Shown here piece by piece: positions 23,310 through 35,411 of a DNA stretch of 64,000 nt. Position numbers and translations under genes: made by a program. The stretch comes from Ignelater luminosus. Taxonomy: Eukaryota; Arthropoda; Insecta; Coleoptera; Elateridae. The DNA is taken from contig VTPC01000411.1 in NCBI GenBank assembly GCA_011009095.1, positions 68,059 through 132,058 of the forward strand, given 5' to 3'. The first letter of the stretch is position 1; every line of letters begins with the position of its first letter. The notes beneath the pieces are model-generated. The model was given only the letters and a program-made list of their open reading frames with translations, did not search any database and was not told the DNA's origin.

Positions 23310-23694
23310 AGAAGTTAAGCTCAAAATACACAAATCGATAGCAATACCAACACTGTTGTATGCAAGCAAGACCAACTTAGGTAACTCCTTAAACGCAGCG
23401 GAATCGAAACAACTAAGGAAGATACTAGGTGTAACAAAAATGGATTAACTAAAAAGGAAATATATTAGAAACGCATTGAAACAGAAATCAATCGGAACAA
23501 AAATTAATAAAAGGAAATTAAACTGGTATGGATACATTATTATTGGAATGCAACACAAAGAAAAACAATGGAGACCAAAAAATACGGGAGGAAGACGGAG
23601 AAAAGGATGGCTAGAACAAATAATAAATATTAGAAGAGAGAAAGGAAAGACGTATCAACAAATGAAAGAACTGGCTAGGAACCGGAAGGGATAG
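23310..23694 (+). pseudogene. LINE reverse transcriptase C-terminal remnant
   Basis: It reads KSIAIPTLLYASKT, then LRKILGVTKMD, a stop at about 23445, and RKLNWYGYIIIGM with GRRRKGWLEQI. This is the region following the RT thumb in LINE ORF2 proteins. The RT catalytic core is missing upstream. Confidence 0.65.
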
Positions 23695-23835
23695 AAGAGA
23701 TGGGTAAAAGAGAACTAAAAACCTCACCCCAATGGGCAATGGGACATTAAGGAGTTCCGAGAAAGAAAGAAAGAGAAAAAGAACTATTTGCCTTGAAATA
23801 AACCAAGGAATTAGCCCTTCTGTCATTTAGGAACA

Positions 23836-25640
23836 ACCCTGTATAAAATTAGCCCAAAACAACATATTTTTAGTAGTCAAAAACGTCGCTTATTGCACGA
23901 TTAAAATTTTGGTAGCAAAAGTTACATTAAATATCGTCCGATTTGTCATAACCATAAGTCTGCCATACTGGTAACACTGCGAGTCAGTCTGATGTGATGC
24001 TGGACAGCCATCGATCGTGACGCTACAACAATGAAGGCATCATCAACTTTAATCGTTTTGCCAGTTGCGAAGCGACTGCGGACCTGCTAAGAGTAGGCAC
24101 TAGTACAGTCGTATGTACTTTAACTAATTGTAGTTTCACTTTAAAATTTCAGTACAGAAACATATAGCGATAAAGGCACAAAGAAATGTAATACGCCCGT
24201 GTTTTAACAAACACAAGCGCGATATGAAAACCACTCCTTTTAAGAATAGACTGTTGTCGTCCACGTAAACTGAAAACGATCGATCTAATTAAGTTCTAAT
24301 TAAAGCGAGCAAGACAGCTATATATTTAATTTTGTTCAAGGATACTATTCTCGAACATTTTAAGAAGTTGCTAATAACAATTGGCCAACGGATAAAATAA
24401 TACGTCTAGTTCTATTGTGTAAATAATAATTAGACGCGTGGATCTACCACAGTGCCGGTAGTATTTCTTTCAACTCTCCAAACTGTCACACTGCAGTTAC
24501 TTAAAATACATACGACTATAACGATGGCCGGCGCTCTACCGGCATCGGCACCTATCCGACACGACGCCGACGGTGCAATGTTCACTGATAAAGGTGATCA
24601 CGAAACTGTTTTCTGAAACTCTCTGCCATTCGTCTCTGAGATATCGACTTTAAGTATATTCAGTAATCTAAGTATCTTTGAATAAACAAAAACATGAATA
24701 AATCGATTTCTAAAATAGACAACTCCATCATTTACTTCAACATGAGGTACAAATATATTATTTCGCGCAGTATACAGATAGAAGGAACCAAAATGAACTG
24801 TTGAAATATCCTATTCATTTTATAATCAGCTAGGAATATTAAAAGAATCCAAAACATACGGTTGCCCCCCTAAAAAGTACAGAGTAAGCACCATTCTGCA
24901 TTAAATACCCTATATAATAAATGTAAATAACAGTCTCTCACTCATCATTATTTACAGATTAGATCTTTAATCCATCTTGAAATATTCTTTAGTTCGTAAA
25001 ATATTTAGGTCTAAAATTATAATTACTCTAATAATGCCAAAGATGTTCTACTTTTGACTTTACATTTCTACTTCGAATTGGTCTTTGTAATTGTTTTAGT
25101 GATAGAATTACAGTTTTGTTACTAGCTAAATATTTCAATACTTTCTACCCTTCTGTCAGTGCAGAAGAGTAAAACATCGTAAAGAAGCATTTTGTTGTTA
25201 AGGGGGCATACTATTACATTAATTTTTGTTGTGTAACCACTTCGGGTTTATTTTATCGAATTATTACCCAAATAATTTTTAGTTTTTCAAAAATTATCAT
25301 CGTCAGCTGTATCTACAAGATATTCCGTAAGCCTAAAATAACACTTACCGCTTTGTATCCTAAAGATTAAAGATGTCAGTTCTTCGTTTACATTTTTCAT
25401 TTTCGTCTACGAACAGTGGTTTTATAAATTGTTTTTATTTGTATAAATTAATTAAGTTTGTACAAATACTAAATAATTTTAATACAACTGTACTTCCTTT
25501 CATTCTTCCTTTATCCTTTAGTTTTTCGATGTTTTTAACGCGATATTCAGTATTTCAGTCTTTATCTTACCTTTACAGATGCGAATTTCTAAAAGGAAAT
25601 GAAGCTATGCATAGAGAGAATCACCCTTCCGAATGCATAC
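23836..25640. other. Non-coding region with two CpG-rich patches
   Basis: No exon was recognised. About 23965-24110 and 24515-24620 have many CpG dinucleotides against an AT-rich background (about ten CpGs within roughly 75 bp around 24526-24600), with only a 30-codon open frame at 24526. They could be promoter or 5'UTR sequence of a neighbouring gene, for instance the minus-strand gene represented at 20542. No core promoter motif is decisive. Confidence 0.3.
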
Positions 25641-26365
25641 AAAGTGGGTGTCCCCTCTCCTAAAGTTACGTCAATATAAATATCGCAGGGGCGCCTAGCT
25701 ACGTCATCGCTTGGAATCCCCGCGAGTAAGACAGAACTACGAATTCAAACTTTAATGAAACAGAAATAAACACATGAATCGCGTATGACTCTTTCTTGAT
25801 GTTGAGAGAACAAGCCAAGAGTTTTTTTTAGTTGAAGAGTTGATGGCCGAGCATTGTCGAACGCAAACGCTATTGCACTTTATGTTGATGTTAAATTAAA
25901 TTCCATTTCAGTTCGTCGAAGTCGAACGTTTGGTCTTGACGCTCGTGTGTTTTATAGCCGTGTATTCAAATACCACGTGGTTAGCGCTACCGGCTTCTCT
26001 TTTATCAGTGTTAACAGCAAAGCATTGCGAAATAGATAATATGAGCAGTCCACGTTGAACTTTCAAGAGTGCATGTGTATTCGTGTCGACATTGAAAAAC
26101 TGGAACAAATACAACAAAACACACCTTAAACAGGCTTTTAAATACTAATCACGGCAACTTTTGTAATTTATTCTGCAGCTGCAGCGTGTTAAGAAATCGA
26201 CAATGTTAAACTTTGCTTCTAGTTGATAATACAAAATTATTGATATTCAAATCCAGTGTGCTTTTGTAAAAGCTACAGCTGTCGTACGTGTGAAAATTAA
26301 GAAACGTTGACACTTTTAAAGTCAAGACTCCTTACAGAACTGTCAGTTTTTATAAATTAATCAAA
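25641..26365 (+). promoter_or_regulatory. Probable promoter and 5'UTR of the Na-K-Cl cotransporter gene
   Basis: The 725 bases before the cotransporter ATG are richer in CpG than their surroundings. They include TACGTCATCGC (about 25698), which contains a near-consensus CREB/ATF site, and an insect-type initiator TTTCAGTTCG at about 25907-25916. A small upstream frame (ATGGCCGAG at 25843, 18 codons) would lie in the leader if transcription starts before it. These are inferences from position and motif; the transcription start is unknown. Confidence 0.35.
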
Positions 26366-26631
26366 ATGCCTGTTAGTAATGAAATAGGTAAAGATGTGGC
26401 TCCCCAAGAAACGCTCGAATTAAACCCATTGGTAAACGACGGTAGTGATAAACGCACTCGATTTCAAGTGAATAAAGTAAAAAATGAAAGCCCCGATCGT
26501 GCGACGTCTTCAGTTATCAACGTGTCTACCACAGAGGATGAAACTACTGACGACGATGATAATATCCACTCCGTTACGGAAAGGACAAGACTTAATTCGG
26601 AATCTGATACAAAATATGCTAAAAGTTTTAG
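26366..26631 (+). CDS. Ncc69: Na-K-Cl cotransporter (SLC12A2/Ncc69 type), exon 1: cytoplasmic N-terminus
   Basis: The ATG at 26366 lies in a good insect context (CAAAATG). The exon encodes 88 codons plus two bases and ends AG|GTAGGT. It is acidic and Ser/Thr-rich, with the sequence RFQV at residues 32-35, the docking motif for the SPAK/OSR1 (Fray) kinases known from NKCC N-termini. It ends KYAKSF plus the first two bases of an Arg codon; joining to the exon at 40837 gives SFRHLTREALPRLDNY, the conserved NKCC regulatory segment. The protein is a 12-TM electroneutral importer of Na+, K+ and 2 Cl- in epithelia, Malpighian tubules and glia. The membrane domain is not in this window. The assignment rests on the RFxV motif, the regulatory segment and the splice phase match; the exact paralogue (Ncc69 or an insect sister NKCC) is not settled. 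Confidence 0.85.
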
Positions 26632-29600
26632 GTAGGTGTTATTCTTTTTTATTGAACGTAAATAAAGTTTTGTTTAATGATAAGTTTATTTAAAATAATA
26701 TGGATAAATTCTATATCTCATGTAATATCCGATATTTTTATCTTAATAGTGATTTTTTCCTAATGACCCCAAAAGTATTTTAATTATAGTGTATCAACAA
26801 CAGTGTTTTTGCTATATCTAGACTGTGTAGCTGTTATAAGACTGTGGTAACGCAACCAACCACAACTTAATTACAAGAGATAAAAGGTTAAGTAAAAGTA
26901 TAAATTTTCCAAAACAATATTTGTGGCAAAATAATCAAATTGAATTTAAAGACTCATTCTAGAAGGTTGTTGTACTTTATCTCAAGATCATATTTTAAGA
27001 GATTATAAGCGCTGTTACCAGTACGTTACCAAAAATGAAGAAACCTTTGGTATTTAGTTTTAGAACGCATTCCAGAAGATTGGCCATTTTGGTTGGGTTA
27101 TAATTTATAAATAGAAAGAAATCATACAAATCGCAGATTGAAGATTCTAAATACAGCTACTAATATTTTGATATCAAATTCTAGATGTCCAACACATTAA
27201 GATGTTCTATCAAATTCTTCACAACTTTATATAAACGCTAAAAAAAATTCTTGGAAAACAATTTATGAGATAAAAGAATTTCAGTAATAGAAATTGCAAT
27301 GCATATCTAAAGACTCAGCAAAACAATTGCAAAGGAAATAATGCTGTGTGAAAAGAAAACTATTTCTGCAGCTCGGCCTGATGACATAAATGCTAATGAG
27401 ACTGGTTTTCTCTATTTGCCTTGATCCATGATCTTAAGTTGTCTGTGCTTAGTGTTTCAACAAGTCAATTTACTTTTGTCTCTTTCAATTCTTTTCTTCA
27501 ACTACCCAAAATGCACTTAGCATTGGAGATCATTTCTTTGACGCCTATCGTGTTTAGGAAAAAGTAAAAAAGAGAAATGAAAATTTCTTCTTTATTTCTA
27601 AAGAGCACACAGTTTTCATGTAGTGAATTCACCTGAGGTGCAAGACTCGTGTTTCATCAAGACTTTTATTTCCTTAGAAACAGCTACCAAAGTGTTGTTT
27701 TCAATAATGAAACAATGCATTGTTGTCTGGTAGTCAAAGTAATTCAACTCGTAAATATTACATTTTCATTGGAATTTCTTGGAATTGGAAATTTATATAC
27801 AAACTAACTGGAGTATTAAGTTGGCACCAACTGTTTTGGATCACGCATGTACACATTAGTGAGTTAAATACTACAAAAATACATGCAAAAGCCAGTAGTT
27901 TTTTATGCTTTTCTGACCTTTAGTTCGGGAAGAATTTAAGAGATTTGAACTTCAAATGGGATTCTCTCTTCTTCAGATTTAATTCTTAAAGTCTTTTATT
28001 GCAATGCCTTGCTTTTTCACAATACAACAACCAGAATTTGCTCTGTCTAGTACAACTTTTCCTCTTTGTACATCATGCCGTAAAGATCGCAATAATCTAT
28101 TCGTAACTTTCTATCCCATGATAAACATTAGAACCTTCATTATATGATCTTAGACCTGCCATTGAAGTCAAAGTATTCATCGCGTGAAAAATATTGTTTG
28201 ATGTAGGTATCAATGGGTAGAGATAAACAACACCCAATAGAAACTTTGAGCAATCTTAAGAAGATAGGTGAATGAATAAAAGCTGCTAAGGTGAAAAAGG
28301 TCCATCTGAATAAATGGACAGATAAAACCTTCTGCAGGTTAATGTATGGGTTTAATAAATATGTATGATTTGACAATTATCTCTTAAATGGGAAAAGTCG
28401 CTGGTCTTGCGCCAATATAATTTGTGTATGTCTGAAAACCAAATACAAGCTACTCAATTTATCAAGAGATTTCTTATTTGACAGAGAATGGCAATGACGA
28501 GAATTGAAAATCGTCAATATTTTTGATGAAATCTTATTACAGTGTGATAGACTAGTATAAAAAGAGATACCTTTTATGTTATATTTGGAAATAAATGAGA
28601 TGTAGAAATTTGACAGTTGTACAATTTGGACATGCAAATTTGAGATGTGATTACTTAGTTTTTATGGACAATTAGATTATTGATGTTTACTTTCAAAAAT
28701 TATCTGTTTAAAGACTTTTAATTGTCAATCTTTTAAAGTAATTTTCCCTGATCCTTCATGTTTTTGCTGTAAGACCCTTTCAACATTAAATAGTTTGTTA
28801 TAGTTTTCAATATTGTTCGATATTACTCTTGGTTATAGGACTCGGCTGCTCTTCCTTCAACAATTTTCACAACTCTGCTGCTAAACATATATTTTACGTC
28901 CTTGATACATAATTATCTGTATAAAAGATTCCCATCCTACAGTCTCCGAAAGGTGTTAAAAAATTAATTGTTTGTAAGTATCCCAAGAACTGCTGTTATA
29001 TGGCTAAAATGGTTTGACAAAAAAATAAACATCTGGAAAAGGTTCTATACATTTTTTTCGTATGTAACCTCCTATTATTAATACACTTAACTAGGCTTTG
29101 AGGTTTTAACCTTCAAAAAGCTAGGGTTAGTAATAAATATTTAGTCACAGGTATGCTATCGTCACTTTGCCAAACAACATGCAGAAGTTCTGATCACTCT
29201 GCAGGAAGCTCCAAACAAACCTATTTAACTTATTGTATTAAGTAGATTTGCAATATTAAAAATGTAGTCTTCAGATCATTCTTGTTATCTCAAATGTTTA
29301 TAAAATCATTTTATAATTATACTAATAAATTTACTCTCAAACTAAACTGAAAAACTCAAAACATCTTGCTACAAAATAATTTTATAGACTTGTAAATACC
29401 AATGGCAGTTTTTATTACATAATACGTATCTGGTAATAAGGAAATGACTACCTTTCTGAAGCGTGGAAATTGAAGTTATGAGGAGTTTTTAATTTGAAAT
29501 CAGTCATCCCGCTTTTCTATTTTTAATCTTTTTCTTAACATTTTGTACGATTAACTTATTTGCTATTTTTAGAACACTAACTAGACGAACAAAAAAACCT

Positions 29601-31652
29601 TAATACCTTCTTCGAAAATATATTCGTCGTCATCATTAAAACACTTCTTGCAAAAACCAGCTTACTATATAAGGTTAACTCATCACAATTTACATTATTA
29701 AAAGCTTAAGATGATAACCATCTTTTTTTAAAGTAAATACACAAGTTGGTTTTCAAAAAACTAGTTAATTGCAGTCCAGTTGCTACTAAATAGAAAAAGG
29801 TCATAATTTAATTTTATGTACGTAAATCATTCTTTTATTATTTCTCGATTTAGATTCTACTTCCTCAGTGTCTTCTAAAGCTAAACAAAAGTATTTTGCC
29901 AGAGGACAAATATCATGGCCAACTTCATTCAATCCAATTATAATGATTTTAATGTTGTTGTAATTATTCTTCTAAACATTATTTCTTGAAAATTTAGAAT
30001 TGCTAACAGTAAGTCTATAATATGACCTATACCGCTTTAGTCGGTCAAATTGATTAGATATTGGGCGTTCAGAAAGTAGCTATATCTAAATAAACTATTG
30101 CAAAGAGGAATTACATCTTCGATGGAATTGCCTATACCGTGTCACTTCCACCAATAACTGGCATTAATAAAGAAATTCTGTAACTATCACCGATATTAAA
30201 TATTTTAGAACGATGAACTCAGATTTGGCTACCTTTCGAATGCACATTATATATCGTGTAAAGGCTAAATGAACTTAATTATTAAACAGATTATAGAATT
30301 GATTTGGGCTCCAGTATTCCGTTATATTTATATTAAATAATAAACAAGTGGCGGAAATATGGCCCTCGCCTATAAAATCTGAAGGAGCAGATACAAGTAT
30401 AAAAAAGAACACATTCGCATCCACGTTAAAAGGCGCTTCACGATACATTCAGTATTCACCTACAATTTTTTTACAATCCTATTTCCAGTATAAAATCCAA
30501 CTATTTGCACAAGCTAAAAAAAAGTTTTGACTACTTGAAATTCTGAAATTCGAAACGAACAATAACACGTGATAAAATTTCAATTTAATTCGATGATCTC
30601 CCTTAACTTTCACACAATGTGTTTACTATTGACTATTCCCATCGAATGAATGATGAATTGGTAAAAGGACATAAAGGAAGGGAATATGTAAATACTCGTG
30701 GTATTGATGATTAGACGTAGTTTCGTATGTTTATTATTTTTCACGGTTCAGTCTCAATTACGAGCATACAAATTTCACCATTTAAAGGCAGGAGATAAGA
30801 CAGTGTGAGTGCATCACATTTGTGCATGATAATATTGATGTGTTCATACAAAATCTGGATGCGCTCCTGACTTTTACGAAATGAACACTTCAACACTAAC
30901 TCTTATTCATAAATCATAATTAAAAAGCTTACTTATGTAAATTTGGTTAGTTTAAATTGCCAATATTCCTATTGTTAACATTTATTTAGAAAAATCTTTC
31001 GTAATAGATGTTTGACATTGAGATATCATTTAATTTAAAATTACTTTTTCTTATAAGGATTTCTAGAATTTCTAACCTTATTATGATATTGTGTGACGAC
31101 GAGTAGTTTTCTTCCAAGTTCAAACAGTCACGTTTCGTAAAACGCGATGCTATTATTGTTTGTCTAGTGATTACTAATGCTAATTATAGTATCTTGATTC
31201 ACATCTTAAACTTTACCTCAGAAAATAAAAAATCAGTTGCAAATAGTAGATAGCGTATTTTAATTCTTTGATACCAGCCTTGAAAAAATGTGTACTTACT
31301 ATAAAAAATATAATCCTGATAATGGCCTTAGGCTATCATAATAACCTAGTTAAGATTCTATTTTTAATCAAAAAGTTATTTGAAAAATAACAAAGAAAAG
31401 TAATTAATTTCCAATATAAAATACCAAAAAGAAGTGATTATAGAAACGTGGGAAACACACTGAACCATGCAACTTGTAATATGCCAATGGTTCATGTTAA
31501 TAAAAGAAACAAAAACATGAAAATTTTTTTTGTCTGACGGAAATTGCTGTAGATAACAATAATAGTAATACCATACAACATTAATGACGTATCAGTTTTT
31601 AGTGTTTTCAATTTTTTTTATGTAGTACTTGCTAAATATTAGTTTATATCCA

Positions 31653-31815
31653 CCCGGATGGTCAAGCGGTGATGACAACTGCTATTAATACACTTTGTAT
31701 ATAATAAGATGTCATACCAGACCGACATGGGTTCTAGCCTGGAATCCGGGAAACATCTTTTGGGTCTGAAATTGAATTCACGGGGTCATAAATAGTCCAT
31801 ACCCATATTAAAAAC
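31653..31815 (+). repeat. tRNA-derived SINE-like sequence or tRNA pseudogene
   Basis: A tRNA-like head spans 31653-31750. The acceptor strands CCCGGAT (31653-31659) and ATCCGGG (31744-31750) pair perfectly. There is an A-box-like TGGTCAAGCGG (31659-31669) and a B-box-like GGTTCTAGCCT (31729/30-31740), close to RNA polymerase III promoter consensus. The head is about 98 nt, too long for a normal tRNA, the T-stem does not pair well, and the middle is AT-rich. This suggests a SINE head or old pseudogene rather than a working tRNA. A non-tRNA tail (GGGTCTGAAATTGAATTCAC) follows; its end is not defined. Confidence 0.55.
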
Positions 31816-33649
31816 AAAATATTCGTTTATGTCTAATTTTCTTCAAATATCTCTTATCAGATTTTTGGTTCATTTCTGTAATGTGTATTGTGTGAACTAA
31901 ATATACCTACGTGTAAATTATCTAGAAATAATATTTGGTCACGCAAAAGTGCAAATTTATTCTTAAGAATCATTTAAGAATATAGATCCACCCGAGTCTA
32001 CGTATTTTTGAATCCTAAATATTTAACTTTTCTATTTATACATACTGCACCATATTATATTGAAATCTTGTTTGCTTTAACTCATATCAGTTATCTATGT
32101 TTAGGGTAGCCGTAATACCAGATATTTGTTTTTGTTAAATAATACCTTTTGTTAGTGTATGGTGACTAAGAACCGTTGTTTATGAATTAAAGGTTTTACT
32201 ACTGATAAGTACCGCATAATAATTATAAATAGCATAGCAGGAAATGGTATATTAGCTATTTTCTTTTTATTTAATCAATTTATTTTGATAAACAGTACAG
32301 TATGTCTATATTTAGGTCTCAAACAAGAGCATCGTTTTTTCAATGTTTCAATTTTCCATTTGTTTTAATGCTACTGATACTAATATAAGAACTCCCAAGC
32401 TAATATGTTTTCTTTATGTTAAGTTTTGTCATCTATCAAACTCCTGATAATCTTATCTAACAGTCTTCGTTGTTACCTGATATGTAAAGTCAGAATTTGT
32501 TATTCATAACAAGAGTATTTCTGTATGTACTAATTTATAATATGTGTAAGATGGCAATATGATGGATAATTTTTCTCTTATTGGCCACAGCTGGGGTTAG
32601 TAATACCTAAAATGGTAACACATGTACCGTAAAGATTCGGGCCACACTGTACATCGCATTTTAAAAAAATAATAGAAACGGTTTTTAGGTATACACGAAA
32701 GTAAAAGAGATACATTGAAATCGTTTAACATCTAATCTTTACTTTTATACGTACAGACAATAAGTTGATATAACAAAAGTCAAGACGTAAGAAATATCGA
32801 GGTAACAAACATATGCATCTATAGGGATGGCTATTACTTCGTTTTAAAGCGCCATAACTACCCTATTAAGCACAACGATCGTATCTACAGTTTCAATCAA
32901 TTTCTGAATTTTGAATTTATCACATCGGGACATGTTTATGCATCTGTTGGTTAGATCAAAATATCGTATGTGCGCCTCAAGGAGTCGCAAACTCAAATTC
33001 TTTTTCGTATGTGCCATATTGTTAAGGGAAAAGTCTTACCTGCAAATACCTTAAATGCATCTTAATACAGTACAGATACGACAAATAATACTTAACAACA
33101 CAGCATTGTATGATGTCAAAATTTATTAAACAATTTCTATAAATGTGAGCTTATTGATTTATATTTAATTAACATCTTTTGTCACTTAACCACCATTTAG
33201 GCTAATAACCAATAGTTCATCTAATCACTTTAAGTTAATATATCGTAACTGACAAGAAGTATCTTGAAAACCCAAAAATACTAAAAATCACTACGATACC
33301 AAATTCCGCAAAGGAAAGGACACATGTTTCAACAACTTTCATACAGAAAAGCAAAATAGGCTAAATAGCACAATTACCTCAGTTTTCCTCAATTTCCTTA
33401 AAAGTAACACATTTGCAGATACGATCTTTATCCTTAACAGGGCAGATAAGCAATGAGAAACTCTAAATTAATTAATGGAGTTTTTGGAAATAGTTTAAAA
33501 AATATACTATTTTAGGCAAATAAAATATTTCTCAAACAATTTAAAAGGTTGTTCGCAAAAGCAAGGAAATTAAAAGTGAAAATATAAATTAGGACTTTCT
33601 GATTTATACAGAAACATTGCAATATTTCTATGGGTTCTTTACAATGTTA

Positions 33650-33702
33650 GAGAAAGAAAGAGAAAGAGAGGGAGAGAGAGGGGGAGAGAGAGAGAGAGAG
33701 TT
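33650..33702. repeat. GA-rich microsatellite
   Basis: Imperfect (GA)n with GGGA interruptions, located just upstream of a MITE. Confidence 0.85.
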
Positions 33703-33754
33703 CGCTTGAGTGCGAAAGAATGAACTCGTACAGTTTGGCGACAACACGCATATA

Positions 33755-34105
33755 CAGTGTATCCAAAATTCGAGACTCACTATTGGGATCTCGTAAAGGG
33801 TAACAGTCAGTTAAATAAGATAAAAGTTGCCAAGTCGAAAGGTCAGTTTACTGGTGTTCTTGTTTTCTTTTAAAAATGCATAGTCTACTAAACTATATTT
33901 AAATTTAAACGAACTATTAAAGAAAAACCTACTTATCTAGGTTTTCGAATATTAGACCGTGGGTAACAAACGACAAAAACAAAAAACGCGCAAAGCACAT
34001 TAAAGTTATGTCAAATCAAGAGAATTGAGGTACGTGATTGTGAACTATCGTATTTCTTACCCTTTACGAGATCCCAATAGTGAGCCTCGAATTTTGGACA
34101 CAGTG
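33755..34105. mobile_element. 351 bp Tc1/mariner-type MITE with 49 bp terminal inverted repeats
   Basis: The arms 33755-33803 and 34057-34105 are inverted copies over 49 bp with only a few mismatches. They begin CAGTGTATCC and (inverted) CACTGTGTCC and continue through AAAATTCGAG(A/G)CTCACTA. TA flanks both ends (33753-33754 and 34106-34107). TA duplication plus a CAGTG-type end is characteristic of Tc1/mariner elements. The interior is non-coding. Good arm identity suggests a moderately young insertion. Confidence 0.85.
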
Positions 34106-34315
34106 TATACTCTTCTATCTTATATCAGATCAAAAGTAAGTAAAAACCAAGTCATGCATCTCAAGCACAACAATAACAAAAGCAGAAACAACAATGAAAT
34201 TAGTGGTTTGTGATCGTAGATCTTCAATAATGTGCATTTCCACTTCAAAACTTAGATTACTTCTTTTCAAGCTTCCACAATTTTACTAATAGTTTAGATG
34301 ATATACTATACTTGT

Positions 34316-34591
34316 CTAATAAGCATTAGTTAATAATTCCTTGAACATAAAGAGACGGGCATTGTCGTGCATTAAACTATAAAAAGAAATCAGGTCAAAT
34401 AAAAACGTCAAAAGTAATTTCACTCCATACCACAACAGACCTTCCATAATAAGTAATTGTTTTTTTGACAAAATTACATGGTGCAAATCGTTCAAATCAT
34501 TCTCTCCATACCCTTTCCTTGCCATCACAATGTCAAAGACGCCGTTTGCTCGTCTATGGATAAACTTCAACTTCAATGTCCCAAATATCAA
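34316..34591 (-). pseudogene. Possible Tc1/mariner transposase scrap
   Basis: The minus-strand frame contains LLWYGVKL and, near its end, SLMHDNARLF. These resemble the 'VWGG' segment and the second catalytic motif (M-x-D-N-A-R-P-H) of Tc1/mariner transposases, at approximately the right spacing. Pro-His after the Arg is changed to Leu-Phe, and the frame stops soon after. No other domains are seen. It lies close to the MITE at 33755, but a link is not shown. Confidence 0.35.
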
Positions 34592-35158
34592 TTGACGTCT
34601 TGATGTACAAAAGTAATAATAGCCTAAAACATTTATTTAATGTTCTCTTTACTTTTCCTTTCTCTTACGGAAATGCGTCGTACTTATTCTAGCTGGTTTT
34701 CTATTGCGTCTTGCAAGGTTATACAGAAGAATCCAACACTCCACAACCAATGCTACTGGCGAAATTTTATAAAGGGTGTTTTGTAAATTAGGAATAAGTA
34801 TAAAATAAACAAAAAAGGCTAAATGAACTTATGTTCTAAACTGGTGTTTCGAGATACATGGTGACGAAATTTAATTTAGAATTTCTTGTTTTCAACATCT
34901 TAGAGAATACTGCACGTTGAGATTGGATGATTCTATATGGGTGTTTCTATGTTGAATATTTCTTCCCGGAGTGGAGATTAGGGGTGAGATAAATAGTATT
35001 TGTTACAAAACTATGTTTAGTTACTGGAGAAATAGACCATTCTTTTAGTCTTGAGATTATATGCAATGTAGCGAACAAAGTTCCTCTTGTATTTTTCCCA
35101 GGAGATACGACGATTGTTTTTAGGTAAAAGAAAATATTGACCATATCTATAGGTACTA

Positions 35159-35411
35159 GGTTTTTATATTATAGAATTTAGAGTAGGCCTTGCATTATAT
35201 TTTAGTGCACTTTGAAGATTCACTAAAAATTACTAAATAAATATTTTTAGGTTAAAAGTCTGGCATTTGTATCATTCTTTTCTTTTAAATAAACATGATT
35301 TATCAATATGTATAGTGAGTTTTGATTTTAAGGTTGTAAGCTTCAATATGCTGTATACTGCAAAAATGTGAGAAAATCAAAGCCTACTCTGAATTCTATA
35401 ATAGAAAAACC
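35159..35411. mobile_element. ~253 bp MITE with 32 bp terminal inverted repeats
   Basis: 35159-35190 and 35380-35411 are inverted copies with about three mismatches, sharing TATTATAGAATT and AGAGTAGGC. The interior is non-coding and AT-rich. I could not find a clear target duplication, so the superfamily is open. Confidence 0.65.

Larger units (their letters stand above)
21440..23835 (+). mobile_element. Decayed non-LTR retrotransposon (LINE), internally deleted
   Basis: A purine-rich plus-strand copy. The 5' part (about 21650-22370) holds broken coiled-coil gag-like frames (KRMLDEMKKEIRENMLDIKE; NMAEKVLVLQVEVKKAYKIG). The middle has the start of an APE-type endonuclease: 22609-22780, with the typical ETWNITSLTGQQYEITKEME and YELYYSGVQQG. 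The endonuclease end lies at 22995-23318, with SIIDYIVYTQEM. The polymerase core with the Y/F-A-D-D motif is absent. The copy resumes at about 23310 with the C-terminal zone (SIAIPTLLYASKT; RKLNWYGYIIIGMQH; GGRRRKGWLEQI; stop at 23692-23694). The order endonuclease then RT C-terminus defines a LINE with APE endonuclease. Many stops and the roughly 1.5-2 kb missing RT show that it is long dead. The clade is not certain. Confidence 0.75.

Noticed and set aside
24526-24618. 30-codon open frame starting MAGALPASAPIRH in a CpG-rich patch
   Set aside because: No donor site or homology; more likely untranslated or repeat sequence.
28140-28376. Minus-strand frame with FSRDEYFDFNGRS, faintly like the DE..m.F.GR motif of piggyBac transposases
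   Set aside because: No flanking piggyBac motifs, Trp/Cys signatures or TTAA ends were found; probably chance.
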